From Pandoraea bronchicola (lineage in GTDB: Bacteria > Pseudomonadota > Gammaproteobacteria > Burkholderiales > Burkholderiaceae), in NCBI RefSeq assembly GCF_902459805.1, contig NZ_CABPST010000013.1, positions 1 through 64,000 of the forward strand: DNA of 64,000 nt. The letters are read 5' to 3'. A program made the position numbers and the translations under genes. This document shows, piece by piece, positions 8,743-17,454 of this stretch. How positions within the stretch are numbered: position 1 is the first letter of the stretch; every line of letters starts with the position of its first letter. The notes under the pieces were generated by a model. It saw nothing but the letters and a program-made list of their open reading frames with translations. It was not told where the DNA came from and made no database searches.

Positions 8743-9129
8743 ATGATCGCGAGCAGCCCGCAGCAGGCGGTAGAGCTATTGGATCGAGCCTTCAATGAAC
8801 GCGACATTGATACCGTCATGGGCTTCTATGAAGATGAGGCGGTCGTCGTCGCGGAGCCGGGAAGAACAGTCCGGGGGCGAGCACAGCTGCGCAGTTTTTT
8901 CGAACACGCGATGAAATCCGGTGTGTCGGCCGCGCAGCTCAAGACCCACGTTGTTGAAGTAGATGGCATTGCATTGTTCCTGTCTCGATGGACGCTCGCC
9001 TACAAGGAACCCAATGGGACAGTTTCCACAAGGGAGCTCGTCGCAACGACGGTATTCCGAAATCAGCCCGGCGGCGGATGGAAAGTCCTGATCGACAATC
9101 CCTTAGGACCGCTTGTGCTCGATGCGTAG
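8743..9129 (+). CDS. SnoaL/NTF2-fold small protein (YybH/DUF4440-like)
   Basis: A 128-residue cytosolic protein. The pattern AVELLDRAFNERDIDTVMGFYEDEAVVV, then GRAQLRSFF, then a C-terminal WKVLIDNP segment is that of the NTF2-like cone-fold family (ketosteroid isomerase-like, DUF4440). Members are either small enzymes or ligand-binding proteins and often accompany catabolic or stress genes. No catalytic residue can be assigned. The start at 8743 has AGAGGA at proper distance; the upstream ATG at 8725 precedes it without a site. Confidence 0.75.
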   Translation: MIASSPQQAVELLDRAFNERDIDTVMGFYEDEAVVVAEPGRTVRGRAQLRSFFEHAMKSGVSAAQLKTHVVEVDGIALFLSRWTLAYKEPNGTVSTRELVATTVFRNQPGGGWKVLIDNPLGPLVLDA

Positions 9130-9254
9130 AATCGCCGGCTCGGATATGTCTGGGCTGACCATGGTTCACCGCGCGTATCGCGCGTATCGATCGGCGCATC
9201 TTCATGCATTGGCCACGTGCCCGCCACGGCCATTTCATGCATTCATGGTAAATT

Positions 9255-9266
9255 TACAAAATCACG
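9255..9266 (+). promoter_or_regulatory. Candidate GntR operator (TACAAAATCACG)
   Basis: Lies in an AT-rich block 55 bases before the GntR gene. The same core, TACAAAATCATG, occurs on the minus strand at 12572-12583, and TATAAAATCAAA at 12542-12553, in the divergent promoter region of the hydrolase and epimerase genes. Shared placement before the regulator and its neighbours suggests the operator of the GntR protein at 9322. Confidence 0.45.
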
Positions 9267-9321
9267 AGAATTTTCGAAAATTTAGCGAAAGCACTACTTT
9301 GCATGGGAGCGTGGAGGTCAG

Positions 9322-10179
9322 ATGCGACCGAAAGGTGAACGAGATGTTCGGCAAGTCACTCAGGCATCGGGGCGAGAGACGTCCGATGGGCACACGCTAT
9401 CGGAGCAGGCATATTGGCTGATGCACCGCGACATTCTCGCGGGGGTTCTGGCACCGAATGAAAAGTTGCGCTTGCAGGGGCTGCAGGAGCGGTACGGTCT
9501 GGGCATGAGTCCCATCCGTGAAGCCCTGATGCTGCTGAGTCGTGAGGGACTTGTCTCGAATGAAGGACAGCGCGGCTTCCGCGTAACGCCGGTATCCGTC
9601 GAAGACTTGCAGGACATCGTCTGGGCGCGACTGAACATCGAGACGATCCTGCTCGGCCAGTCGATTCGCCACGGTGATGCCGACTGGGGCGCGGAAATCT
9701 CGGCGGCGTTTTACAAGCTCACGCATGCCCCCGTGCCGGCATCGCTCGACGACATCGAGAATCTGGAGGCATGGGAAGCCGCGCACCGGCGATTCCACCG
9801 CGCCCTGCTCGCCGGCGCCAAATCGCCGTGGCTGCATCGCGTCGACGCGCAGCTCGTCGACCTGACCGAACGCTATCGACGCATCCGTCTCGCGCGCATG
9901 GGGTTCACCGCTCGCACTGACAGCATCTTCACCGAGCATAAGACACTGATGGAAGCGGCGCTCGCACGCGATGTCGATACCGCGTGCCATCTGCTGCGCG
10001 AACACCTAACGGCGACCTTCGATGCGCAGACATGGCTGGGTGACGGCCTTGCCGCCACCGATGAAGTGCCTGCGGCCGCACCGGCGCCAGTCAAACGTGC
10101 TGCCGGAAAGGTCGCAACGCCGCGCGCACGCCGCTCGGCCGATACCCCGCAAAAGGCCCGATTGCCGTCGCGTCGTTGA
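9322..10179 (+). CDS. GntR-family (FadR/FCD type) transcriptional regulator
   Basis: A 285-residue DNA-binding protein. A winged helix occupies about residues 25-95, with LQERYGLGMSPIREALMLLSREGLV as the recognition region. An FCD-type all-helical sensor domain follows (about 100-235, with WEAAHRRFHRALL and EHKTLMEAAL metal- or ligand-site helices). FCD regulators bind small organic acids and usually repress catabolic genes. Residues about 245-285 form an unusual Ala/Pro/Arg/Lys-rich basic tail. GGAGG precedes ATG 9322. It probably controls the divergent cluster 10249-15463 and itself through the TACAAAATCAYG sites. Confidence 0.9.
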   Translation: MRPKGERDVRQVTQASGRETSDGHTLSEQAYWLMHRDILAGVLAPNEKLRLQGLQERYGLGMSPIREALMLLSREGLVSNEGQRGFRVTPVSVEDLQDIVWARLNIETILLGQSIRHGDADWGAEISAAFYKLTHAPVPASLDDIENLEAWEAAHRRFHRALLAGAKSPWLHRVDAQLVDLTERYRRIRLARMGFTARTDSIFTEHKTLMEAALARDVDTACHLLREHLTATFDAQTWLGDGLAATDEVPAAAPAPVKRAAGKVATPRARRSADTPQKARLPSRR

Positions 10180-10248
10180 AGACGCTCCACCCACGGGCGT
10201 CCCAGGCCATTCGAAGCGCGAACGTGTCGCGCTTCGTGCCGCCAGCCA

Positions 10249-11430
10249 TCAGAAGCGATGACGCATCCCCAGCCCGACGACGATCTGTGTCGGCGTCGAC
10301 GACTGGGCGTATCCGCACAAGATAGCGTTCGCGAAAGGCGTGCCGGTACCGCCGATCACGTGCTGGTAGACGGCGTCGATATAGACGTCAGTGCGCTTGG
10401 AGAAGTAGTAGGCCGCTTGCAGATTGACCTGATGCCACTTCGGGCTCGCGCTCGTGGTGGCATTTTCATATCGACCCATCGTGAACGCGTAGGAGCCGAT
10501 CAACGTAATGTTGGCGGTCGCGTTGTAGGTCACGTTCACGTCGAAGTTGTCCATGCGCAGGCTGGCGTCTCCCATGGGCTTGTAGCCGAAGAGATTGACC
10601 GACGAACCGTCGCTGATGACCGTGCGCGTCCACGTGGCGCCGTAAGTGCCATTCCCCCAGACGTAGCTTCCCCCGATACCGAAGACCGATTGCTTGGCCG
10701 CGACGAACGTCGAGTCGCCCGAGCTGCTGCTGCCATCGACCGCGCCACCCGCGTTCGCCCCCACGTTGTTGATGACGATGAAGGCCGCGCCGAGACTGAG
10801 CGGCCCGTTTTCGTAACCGATGCCCGCGCTGTAGGCCCGATTTGCCGTGGCCGCACCGGCCTGATTCGAGAACGCGTACATCGTGCGCATCGACAGACCG
10901 TTCCACGACGGACTCGTGTACATCACCGAATTGTCGATGCGAAACGAGTTACCCATGTTGTCGTTGTCGAACGGGTGCGCGAACGCCGTGCCACCGGTGA
11001 AGCCCCCCGTATGCACGGCGAGATACCAGATGGTCGGATCGTATTGACGACCGAGCGTGAGCGAGCCGAGCTGATTGTCCTTCAGACCGACCCAGGCCTG
11101 CCGCCCGAACTCGCGGGAGCCTTGTCCCAGCTTGCCGGTGAAGAGGTTGAAGCCGTTCTCCAACTGAAAGATGGCGCTGGTCCCGCCGCCCAGATCTTCC
11201 GTGCCTTTCATCCCCCAGCGTGTGCCGTTGATCATGCCGTTTTGCGCCTGAAAGCTGTGAGCGCCATTCTGGTTTGACACGTAGTTGATGCTCGCGTCAA
11301 TGCTGCCGTACAGCGTGACGTTCGACTGCGCGTGGGCGACGGATGCGCCAAACGCGAGCGGGATCGCGAGCGATGAAAAGGAAAGCCGGGAATGACGGGT
11401 ATGGCGGGCAAGACTGGGGCTGCGCATCAT
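10249..11430 (-). CDS. Outer-membrane porin, OmpC-like (Gram-negative porin family)
   Basis: A 393-residue protein with a signal peptide ending near AHA-QSNVTLYG, the typical mature start of betaproteobacterial trimeric porins. It then shows repeated amphipathic strands (SLTLGRQYD, GLSMRTMYAF, ANITLIGSYAFTMG) and ends in the aromatic HRF used by the BAM complex. Length and strand pattern fit a 16-strand porin with a constricting loop. It would let the cluster's anionic or small polar substrate cross the outer membrane. It is transcribed away from the GntR gene towards it (convergent ends), 105 bp after the hydrolase gene. Confidence 0.9.
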   Translation of the reverse strand: MMRSPSLARHTRHSRLSFSSLAIPLAFGASVAHAQSNVTLYGSIDASINYVSNQNGAHSFQAQNGMINGTRWGMKGTEDLGGGTSAIFQLENGFNLFTGKLGQGSREFGRQAWVGLKDNQLGSLTLGRQYDPTIWYLAVHTGGFTGGTAFAHPFDNDNMGNSFRIDNSVMYTSPSWNGLSMRTMYAFSNQAGAATANRAYSAGIGYENGPLSLGAAFIVINNVGANAGGAVDGSSSSGDSTFVAAKQSVFGIGGSYVWGNGTYGATWTRTVISDGSSVNLFGYKPMGDASLRMDNFDVNVTYNATANITLIGSYAFTMGRYENATTSASPKWHQVNLQAAYYFSKRTDVYIDAVYQHVIGGTGTPFANAILCGYAQSSTPTQIVVGLGMRHRF

Positions 11431-11535
11431 GGTGACTCCGTAGGGCGTAGTGACGGCGCTTGTGGGGCGCCTGTTGAAAACTCATGAGCAGGGCTGTCGC
11501 CCGGCGCGGTGCGATCGCTCACACCGGGCGCCGGT

Positions 11536-12459
11536 TCAGCCGATCGGAACCGTGCCGTGGTGGGCGATGCTCGCCAGACGGCCGTACCAGGCATGGGCGG
11601 GATCTTTTAGGTGTGTGTGCGTCTGGAAGTGATCGGCGCCGGGTTCGACGAAGGCGGCGCAGGGCGCTCCCTGAGCATTGAGCAAGCTGGCCATGCGCTG
11701 ATTCGAAAGGGCGACGCGGGCGCTGTCGTGTTCACCCCAGCCGAGCACCATGGGCACGCGATTGCCGCGCGTCCAGCACAGCGGACTCATCAATGCGTCA
11801 TCGGTATCGGGGCCGAGCACCATCTCGTAGACGCGCGCTTCGAGCGACCCGGGCGCCGGCGCGGGATGATGCAGGTCGAAGATGCCGGAGATCGGCAAGC
11901 ACCCCACGATGTCGTCCGGGTTCGCACCTGCGAGCGCGAGCAGGTCCGGGCGCAACGTGAGCAAAGCAGCCAGATGCCCGCCGGCCGAATGACCGGAGAG
12001 CACGATGCGGCGAGCGCCGTCTGCGCTGCCCGCGGCCCAGTTGGGCAGAACATCCGGTAACGCGGCGAGCAGGGCCGCACCGTCGAAGAGCGCGGCGGGA
12101 AGGGCGGCCGCCGGTGCGAGCCGATAGCCGGGCGCGACCAGCATGCAACCCGATGCCACGACATTCGACGCCATGAACGTCACATATTCCTTGTAGCCAT
12201 TCGTCCAGCCGCCACCGTGGAAAAACACCACGATCGGGGCATCGTGCGGCATGTCGGGTGCGGAAAACACGTCGAAGCGTTGCAGAGGATCGGCGCCATA
12301 GGGAAGGTTCCTGGCGACGCGTAATCCTTCCATCGGACGCTGGGCCCAGTCGAGCACCAACGCTTCATAGGAGAGTGCGGCGGCGCTCGGGAGGGGCATT
12401 TGCGGCGCAAGGCCCCAGGGGCCAAACGTCGCGATCTGCTGCGAGATTTGTGACTTCAT
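11536..12459 (-). CDS. Alpha/beta hydrolase, HGGG esterase / kynurenine formamidase-like
   Basis: A 307-residue cytosolic hydrolase. HGGGW (about residue 80) is the oxyanion-hole motif of the hormone-sensitive-lipase and formamidase-like families, and GHSAGG (about 155) the nucleophile elbow; a C-terminal histidine lies in GADHFQTH. It could hydrolyse an ester, lactone or formamide made by the neighbouring epimerase/dehydrogenase. The gene diverges from the epimerase at 12650 and shares with it the promoter region holding two candidate GntR sites. Confidence 0.85.
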   Translation of the reverse strand: MKSQISQQIATFGPWGLAPQMPLPSAAALSYEALVLDWAQRPMEGLRVARNLPYGADPLQRFDVFSAPDMPHDAPIVVFFHGGGWTNGYKEYVTFMASNVVASGCMLVAPGYRLAPAAALPAALFDGAALLAALPDVLPNWAAGSADGARRIVLSGHSAGGHLAALLTLRPDLLALAGANPDDIVGCLPISGIFDLHHPAPAPGSLEARVYEMVLGPDTDDALMSPLCWTRGNRVPMVLGWGEHDSARVALSNQRMASLLNAQGAPCAAFVEPGADHFQTHTHLKDPAHAWYGRLASIAHHGTVPIG

Positions 12460-12541
12460 GCTGATAGATCAGGGAAAGTACGGACAAGTACGGCACACCA
12501 TTGAGCGGCCGTGATGGGTTCATATAATTAACGTACAAATT

Positions 12542-12583
12542 TATAAAATCAAACTTTTTTTGTATTGACACCATGATTTTGTA
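12542..12583. promoter_or_regulatory. Candidate GntR operators in the divergent promoter region
   Basis: TATAAAATCAAA (12542-12553, plus) and TACAAAATCATG (12572-12583, minus) face each other across an AT-rich tract. Both resemble the site at 9255 before the GntR gene. They sit between the hydrolase gene (minus, starts 12459) and the epimerase gene (plus, starts 12650), a good position to control both directions. Confidence 0.45.
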
Positions 12584-12649
12584 TCCGTAACTTGCGCTTC
12601 ATGGATGGTCGGAGCACCCGGTCCGGGTGCCGACTGCAAGGAGAGTGAG

Positions 12650-13648
12650 ATGACGGTTTTAGTGACTGGCGCAGGGCTGATCGGCCGGCTGACGGCAGCG
12701 GCGTTGCACGCGCAGGGCGAGGCGGTCGTGCTGGTGGATGTTCGTGTTCCGCAGGAGGCACCCGAGCTGACGGTGCCGATCGTTCGCTGCGACGTGACCG
12801 ACTTCGAGCGTTTGTCCGAAGTGGTGCAGGAGCATCGTGTGACGTCGATCGTGCACACGGCCGCATTGCTGTCGAGCGCGATCCGGCGCGACCCACTCGC
12901 CGGCGTGAAGGTCAACACGCTGGGAACCGCAAACGTGCTGGAGGTGGCCCGCCGGCACGATGTGGCGCGGGTTGTGGTTGCGAGTTCGACCACGGTGGCC
13001 TATGCGGCTTTCGGCACGTTGCCCGCCACGCCGATTCGCGAAAACTTCGCGACCCATGCCGTGAGTGAGGCGCCAGCCAGCATTTATGCGGCAACGAAGG
13101 TCGCCAGCGAGCACCTCGCACTGGCCTATGGCTCGTTGTACGACATGAGCGTGATTGTGTTGCGTTACGGCGCGGTACTGGGGGCGGGGAGGGAGGCGTC
13201 AACGAGCGTGCCCGGTCGATTGCTGGGCTGCCTGCTCGACGCCGGCCGTCGTGAGGAGCCCGCGCGGCTGGACGATCCTGTCTTGCTGTGGAACGGGCGT
13301 GAGGAATTCGTCGACGCTCGCGATTGCGCGCTCGCCAACGTGGCGGCACTGCGGGCTTGGGCGCCCGAGCAGCGCGTTTTCAACATTGCCACGGGCGACT
13401 GGTTCACCGTCGAGGAGTTCGTGGGCGTGGTCCGGGAACGGTATCCGGCACTGCGCATTGCCGAGATGCAATTACCTGCGGGGGGTTTTGCTGCCTTCCC
13501 GCACACCCGGCCGGCGCCGTCGGATGTCAGCGCCGCGAGGCGTTACCTCGGCTTCAACGCGCAATACGCGTTGCGCGATTCCGTCGACCACTTTGCTGCC
13601 GCGCACGGTGAGCAGCGCGACGAACTTGTTCAGCCCCTGCGGAGCTAA
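12650..13648 (+). CDS. NAD(P)-dependent epimerase/dehydratase family protein
   Basis: A 332-residue extended short-chain dehydrogenase. VLVTGAGLIGRLTAAAL gives the TGxxGxxG-type Rossmann motif, slightly altered (GAGLIG). VHTAALLSS follows, then SSTTVAYAAFG, and YAATKVASE carries the catalytic YxxxK. Family members act on sugars, uronates or hydroxyacids. AAGGAGAG precedes ATG 12650. It heads an operon with the RidA gene (start 3 bases after its stop) and the MFS gene, so it probably converts the imported substrate. Confidence 0.85.
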   Translation: MTVLVTGAGLIGRLTAAALHAQGEAVVLVDVRVPQEAPELTVPIVRCDVTDFERLSEVVQEHRVTSIVHTAALLSSAIRRDPLAGVKVNTLGTANVLEVARRHDVARVVVASSTTVAYAAFGTLPATPIRENFATHAVSEAPASIYAATKVASEHLALAYGSLYDMSVIVLRYGAVLGAGREASTSVPGRLLGCLLDAGRREEPARLDDPVLLWNGREEFVDARDCALANVAALRAWAPEQRVFNIATGDWFTVEEFVGVVRERYPALRIAEMQLPAGGFAAFPHTRPAPSDVSAARRYLGFNAQYALRDSVDHFAAAHGEQRDELVQPLRS

Positions 13649-13651
13649 GCG

Positions 13652-14062
13652 ATGGCACAGGTCATTCCCGTTGATTTGCCGGATCTCGGCCAGCCGTTCT
13701 CGTGGGCGACGCGCGCCAGTGGCGTGACGTTCACTGCGCAAGGTCCCGTGCGATGCGACGGCGCCATCGACACGGGCAGTATCGAAGCGCAGGCGCGTCT
13801 GACGTTCGAGAACCTGCGCCGCACGCTGGCGGCAGGCGGTCTGACCTTGCACGACGTTGCGCAGGTGCTGATCTATCTCACCGAGGTCGAGGACATGCGT
13901 GCGGTAGACAGGGTGTACCGCACGTTCTTCGATGCCCCGTATCCGAATCGGTCGACTGTCGTGGTGAAGGCATTGGTCGTGCCCGGCATGCGCATCGAAA
14001 TCGTGGCTTATGCGGCGCCGTTCGATGCGCCCGCGTGTGCCGCAACGAATTCCCCCATCTGA
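13652..14062 (+). CDS. RidA family protein
   Basis: A 136-residue RidA-like protein; RVYRTFFDAPYPNRSTVVVKAL is the typical YPaRsTV segment and RIEIVAYAA the C-terminal strand with the conserved Arg and Glu. RidA proteins clear enamine/imine intermediates or act as pathway-specific deaminases, so a nitrogen-containing intermediate may occur here. It starts 3 bases after the epimerase stop, consistent with translational coupling. It is unrelated in detail to the longer RidA-like protein at 2919. Confidence 0.85.
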   Translation: MAQVIPVDLPDLGQPFSWATRASGVTFTAQGPVRCDGAIDTGSIEAQARLTFENLRRTLAAGGLTLHDVAQVLIYLTEVEDMRAVDRVYRTFFDAPYPNRSTVVVKALVVPGMRIEIVAYAAPFDAPACAATNSPI

Positions 14063-14110
14063 TCGGGCATGGCCCGGCGAGACCATCAATCACAAGAGGA
14101 CAGATTTCCC

Positions 14111-15463
14111 ATGAAGCCATCCGAGTCAAGTGCGAGCGCGTTGCGGGCGACGGACGATGCTGGGGTCGAGCGAGCGACCATCCACCACATCACGTGGCGA
14201 CTGGTGCCGCTGATTTTCGTTGCGTGGTTCGTCAACTATCTCGATCGCGCGAACATCGGTTTCGCCGCATTGCAGATGAATCAGGAACTGAGCATGGGGC
14301 CGGAGATGTTCGGCTTCGCTGCCGGCATTTTCTACCTCGGCTACATCGGCTTCGAAGTGCCGAGCAACATGATGATGCATCGCTTCGGCGCACGCGTGTG
14401 GCTCGCGCGCATCATGGTCACGTGGGGAATCGTGTCGGCGGGGACCGCTTTCGTGCAGACCCCGCAGCAACTCTATGTTGCGCGTCTTCTGCTCGGCGTG
14501 GTCGAGGCGGGCTTCTTCCCGTCGGTGTTGTACTACCTCGCGACATGGTTCCCGAAGCAGCATCTCGGACGCGCGATCAGCCGGGTCTACTCGGCCAACA
14601 TCTTCTCGCTGATCGTGGGGGCGCCTGTCTCGGCATTGCTGATCGACCACTTCCATGAGGCGAGCGGGTTTTCCGGATGGCGATGGATGATGATGATCGA
14701 GGGGCTGCCGGCCGTAGCGCTTGGCGTGATCGCCTGGTTCGTGCTGGTCGACAGGCCGGCGGACGCGAAATGGTTGAGCCCGGCGCAACGTGAGTGGCTG
14801 GTGAGTGCGATGGCGAAAGAGGAAGCGGCTGTGGCTACGACGGGACTATCGAGCTTTCGCAGCGCAATGGTCGCACCGATGGTCTGGTTGATGGGGCTGC
14901 TGTATTTCTGCATCGGCATCGGCTTCTTTGGCATCTCGACGTGGCTGCCGCAGGTGATCCGTCAGATGAGCCGGTTGTCGATCGTCGAGATCGGTCTGGT
15001 CAGCGCCATTCCGTTCATTCTTGGGGCGATTGCGATGTTTGCCAACGCGCGCCATTCGGACCGCAAGATGGAGCGCCGCTGGCATCTGGCAGGTGCGCTC
15101 TTCGTCGGCGCCGCAGGGTTGGCAGGCAGCGGCCTGACGTCGACCCTGCCGATCGTGTCGTTCGTTTGTATCTGCGTGGCGGCTGCCGGCATCGTCGGGT
15201 CGCTCAGTGTGTTCTGGACCATACCGCCGACGTTTCTGTCCGGTGCAGGCGCCGCAGGTGGAATTGCGCTGATCAATGCGATCAGCGGTCTCGCAGGATT
15301 CTTTGCTCCCTGGCTGGTCGGTGTCGCGCGCGGACGCTCCACCGACTTCACGTTGGCACTGTATTGCTTGGCGGCTAGTGCGGCAGCGGCGGCAGTGCTG
15401 GCAGCGGTCCTGCCCTACGGCAAGCGCAAGTCACAAAATGATGCCAGCGCCTATGCGCACTGA
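14111..15463 (+). CDS. MFS transporter, anion:cation symporter (ACS) family
   Basis: A 450-residue inner-membrane protein with 12 predicted membrane segments. LVPLIFVAWFVNYLDRANIGFAAL is the signature first helix of ACS-family carriers (glucarate, phthalate, tartrate and similar carboxylates by proton symport), and a central cytoplasmic loop follows DRPADAKWL. Length is normal. AGAGGA lies upstream of ATG 14111. It is the last gene of the epimerase-RidA operon and probably imports an organic acid, matching the porin and the FCD-type regulator. Confidence 0.9.
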   Translation: MKPSESSASALRATDDAGVERATIHHITWRLVPLIFVAWFVNYLDRANIGFAALQMNQELSMGPEMFGFAAGIFYLGYIGFEVPSNMMMHRFGARVWLARIMVTWGIVSAGTAFVQTPQQLYVARLLLGVVEAGFFPSVLYYLATWFPKQHLGRAISRVYSANIFSLIVGAPVSALLIDHFHEASGFSGWRWMMMIEGLPAVALGVIAWFVLVDRPADAKWLSPAQREWLVSAMAKEEAAVATTGLSSFRSAMVAPMVWLMGLLYFCIGIGFFGISTWLPQVIRQMSRLSIVEIGLVSAIPFILGAIAMFANARHSDRKMERRWHLAGALFVGAAGLAGSGLTSTLPIVSFVCICVAAAGIVGSLSVFWTIPPTFLSGAGAAGGIALINAISGLAGFFAPWLVGVARGRSTDFTLALYCLAASAAAAAVLAAVLPYGKRKSQNDASAYAH

Positions 15464-15548
15464 TCGAATACGCTGAACAAGTTCAATTTCAAATGGGATA
15501 CGGTATGACGCCGGCATTGGTTAACGCCCGGGCCCGGGCGGCCGTATC

Positions 15549-16058
15549 GTGATGGTGTCGTCGCGCGGGGCATTGGGCGGACGCGGTTTCGCCGACGATG
15601 TGGCGAGCAAGGCGGGCGTTATCGGTCTGACGCGCGCGATGGCGATGGAGTTGCGAGTCCGGCAGATCGCAGTGAATTCGATTGCGCCGGGCTTTACCGA
15701 CACGCCGATGACGCGGACGATGCCGCTCGACCAGTACGCGGCGGCCGTGGCCCTGGTGCTGGGCGCGGATAACCGGTTCATGCACGCGTTTTCCGAGAAA
15801 TCGCATTTCGAGGCCAACGTTGGCGTGGGATACGACCTGATCAACGACAAGGGGAATCTGGTGGCCTCTTATGCCGGCGAGCCAGGCCAGAGTTTCGTGG
15901 CCTCCGGCATTGATCACGGCGCCTGGATCGCTAAGGCGGGTGTTGGTTACACCTATCGGCCCAGCCAGCGTGTTCGTGTGTCGATACGCGACGACGCCGA
16001 AGGCCGCCGCGGTTATCTGAATCAATCGGCTTCAGCCAAGCTCAACTGGATCTTCTAG
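15549..16058 (+). pseudogene. Chimeric remnant: SDR C-terminal half joined to an autotransporter barrel end
   Basis: The reading frame joins two unrelated gene tails. The first 65 or so residues are the second half of a classical short-chain dehydrogenase (RGALGGRG, ASKAGVIGLTRAMAMEL with the catalytic K, VNSIAPGFTDTPMT); its NAD-binding half and active-site start are absent. From about residue 78 the sequence is the last strands of an autotransporter beta-barrel (EANVGVGYDLIND, AWIAKAGVGYTYRPS, SASAKLNWIF). The upstream GGRIV codons show the SDR frame was open to the left. It probably results from a deletion between two genes and is unlikely to be functional. Confidence 0.7.
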
Positions 16059-16121
16059 GCGGTACACCGGAGAAATCGTCAGGCAGCGGCTTCGAATCTG
16101 GCAGCGGCACCAATGTTGAAG

Positions 16122-16147
16122 CGGGCCCCAGGAATGGGGCCCGTTTT
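16122..16147 (+). terminator. Rho-independent terminator
   Basis: A perfect 9-bp stem CGGGCCCCA / TGGGGCCCG (16122-16130 and 16135-16143) with a GGAA loop, followed by TTTT. It lies 64 bases after the barrel stop codon, so it was probably the terminator of the original autotransporter gene. Confidence 0.8.
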
Positions 16148-16395
16148 CTTGCACTGCATAATCGCTGCTGTTCCGCAGCGTCCGCTGACAAGCGCGCCAA
16201 CTTCAGTCGCACCATCGATGGCAGTCAGAGCAAGTCCGGCCCGTCCGGAAAATTCCGCACCGGACGAATCCAGAGATCGTGGCTCCTCAACGCAGACGAG
16301 GCGTTGGTATGAGGAAAAGTCACTACGCCGAACACCTTCCGGGCAGGCATCGCCGTGATTGCCTTTCTCGCCATCCAGCTCCTAAGCCACGTTGC

Positions 16396-17205
16396 TCAGA
16401 TAGCCGTCATGGCTCTGCGCTCTTCATCTGTGAGGATGGGGCCGTCGAGCGTGACGCGAGAGTGATCGTCCCTGAACTTCGCGATGATGGGTTTGAGCTC
16501 GGCCTTGACATGCTTCTCGCTGTAGCCGTTGAAGAGATGGCCGAGCAGACCGCGGCGCAAATCGCTGCTTCCCATATACCAATCGGCAATCGGGAACGTC
16601 AGGTTCATGTTGTATTTCATCATGATGCCCATGTTGTGGTGGGCCGTGTGATGACGGCGAATGGTGTTGATGAACGGCATGTTGCGCACGAACCAGTTCT
16701 CATGGCAGTGGCAACAGTAGTGGAAGGTCTCATAGATCACGTACTGGCCGACCATCGTCAGGAAGACCATCCAGCCTGCATTGGTGTTCAGGACCAGTGA
16801 GGTCAAGTAACCGAAGACGCCGCCGCCAACACCCAGCGTGATCAGCACGCGCCACGGGAAGAACACGATCCGGAATTCGCGCGTCGTGTCGATCGTCGAC
16901 AACTGATCCGTGAAGTACTGGTGATGTTGACGGGTATGGCGGTTGTAAATCTCGCGCAGCCCCCAGACATCCACGCGACGATGCATCACGAACCGATGCA
17001 TGAACCACTCGACGAAGTTGCCGGCCAGGAAAACCGGGAGGATCAGAAGCCATTCCCAGGTCGGATGCTGTAACTGGCTGACGGCGTAGCACACCGCACC
17101 GATGGCCACGATGTACATCACCGTGATGTGCAAAAGACCGTTGTACATCGGGCTGATGTCGGACTGGTACTGCGCCCTGAACTTCAACTGGCGCTCTGTG
17201 ATCAT
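16396..17205 (-). CDS. Fatty-acid hydroxylase / sterol desaturase superfamily membrane protein
   Basis: A 269-residue integral membrane enzyme. Histidine clusters HRFVMHR, HTRQHH, HYCCHCHEN and RRHHTAHH are the metal-ligand boxes of the diiron hydroxylase superfamily, which inserts oxygen into lipids, carotenoids or other hydrophobic substrates. Four hydrophobic segments flank them (TVMYIVAIGAVCYAV, WLLILPVFLAGNFVEW and others). AGGAGA precedes ATG 17205; a longer upstream start would add an unlikely basic segment. A perfect 16-bp palindrome is 43 bases upstream, so it probably belongs to the GntR regulon. The substrate is unknown. Confidence 0.8.
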   Translation of the reverse strand: MITERQLKFRAQYQSDISPMYNGLLHITVMYIVAIGAVCYAVSQLQHPTWEWLLILPVFLAGNFVEWFMHRFVMHRRVDVWGLREIYNRHTRQHHQYFTDQLSTIDTTREFRIVFFPWRVLITLGVGGGVFGYLTSLVLNTNAGWMVFLTMVGQYVIYETFHYCCHCHENWFVRNMPFINTIRRHHTAHHNMGIMMKYNMNLTFPIADWYMGSSDLRRGLLGHLFNGYSEKHVKAELKPIIAKFRDDHSRVTLDGPILTDEERRAMTAI

Positions 17206-17248
17206 GACGTTTCTCCTGCGGTTGAGTCGGTAAAAATTACAAATACGC

Positions 17249-17264
17249 AACTAATATATTAGTT
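17249..17264. promoter_or_regulatory. Perfect 16-bp palindrome, candidate GntR operator
   Basis: AACTAATATATTAGTT is a perfect palindrome upstream of the hydroxylase gene (start 17205, minus). Near-copies lie before the MFS gene (CTAACATATTAG, 18875-18886) and the hydrolase-dehydrogenase operon (AGTAATATATTAGTT, 21026-21040, and TAATAGCATATTAG, 21047-21060). The pattern suggests one regulator, most likely the GntR protein at 21236. Confidence 0.65.
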
Positions 17265-17402
17265 AAGGGAAAACAAAAGTCAACTGAGTTACGTCCGTTG
17301 CTCGGGAGTGGGAGATCGAAGCGGTGGGTCTATCGGAACGTGTGTCCAGGCAAGGTGAAGCGGGACTGGCGCCGCTCACAGCCGGTGCCGCTGCCGTCAC
17401 GC

Positions 17403-17433
17403 CGACCGGCGGGAACAATGCTCCCGCCGGTCG
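17403..17433. terminator. GC-rich hairpin after the MFS gene
   Basis: A perfect 12-bp stem (17403-17414 and 17422-17433) with a 7-base loop, 21 bases beyond the stop of the minus-strand MFS gene. No T-tract is seen, so it may be a weak or Rho-assisted terminator or an RNA-stabilising hairpin. Confidence 0.5.
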
Positions 17434-17454
17434 AACGGCGCCCGATACGAAACG

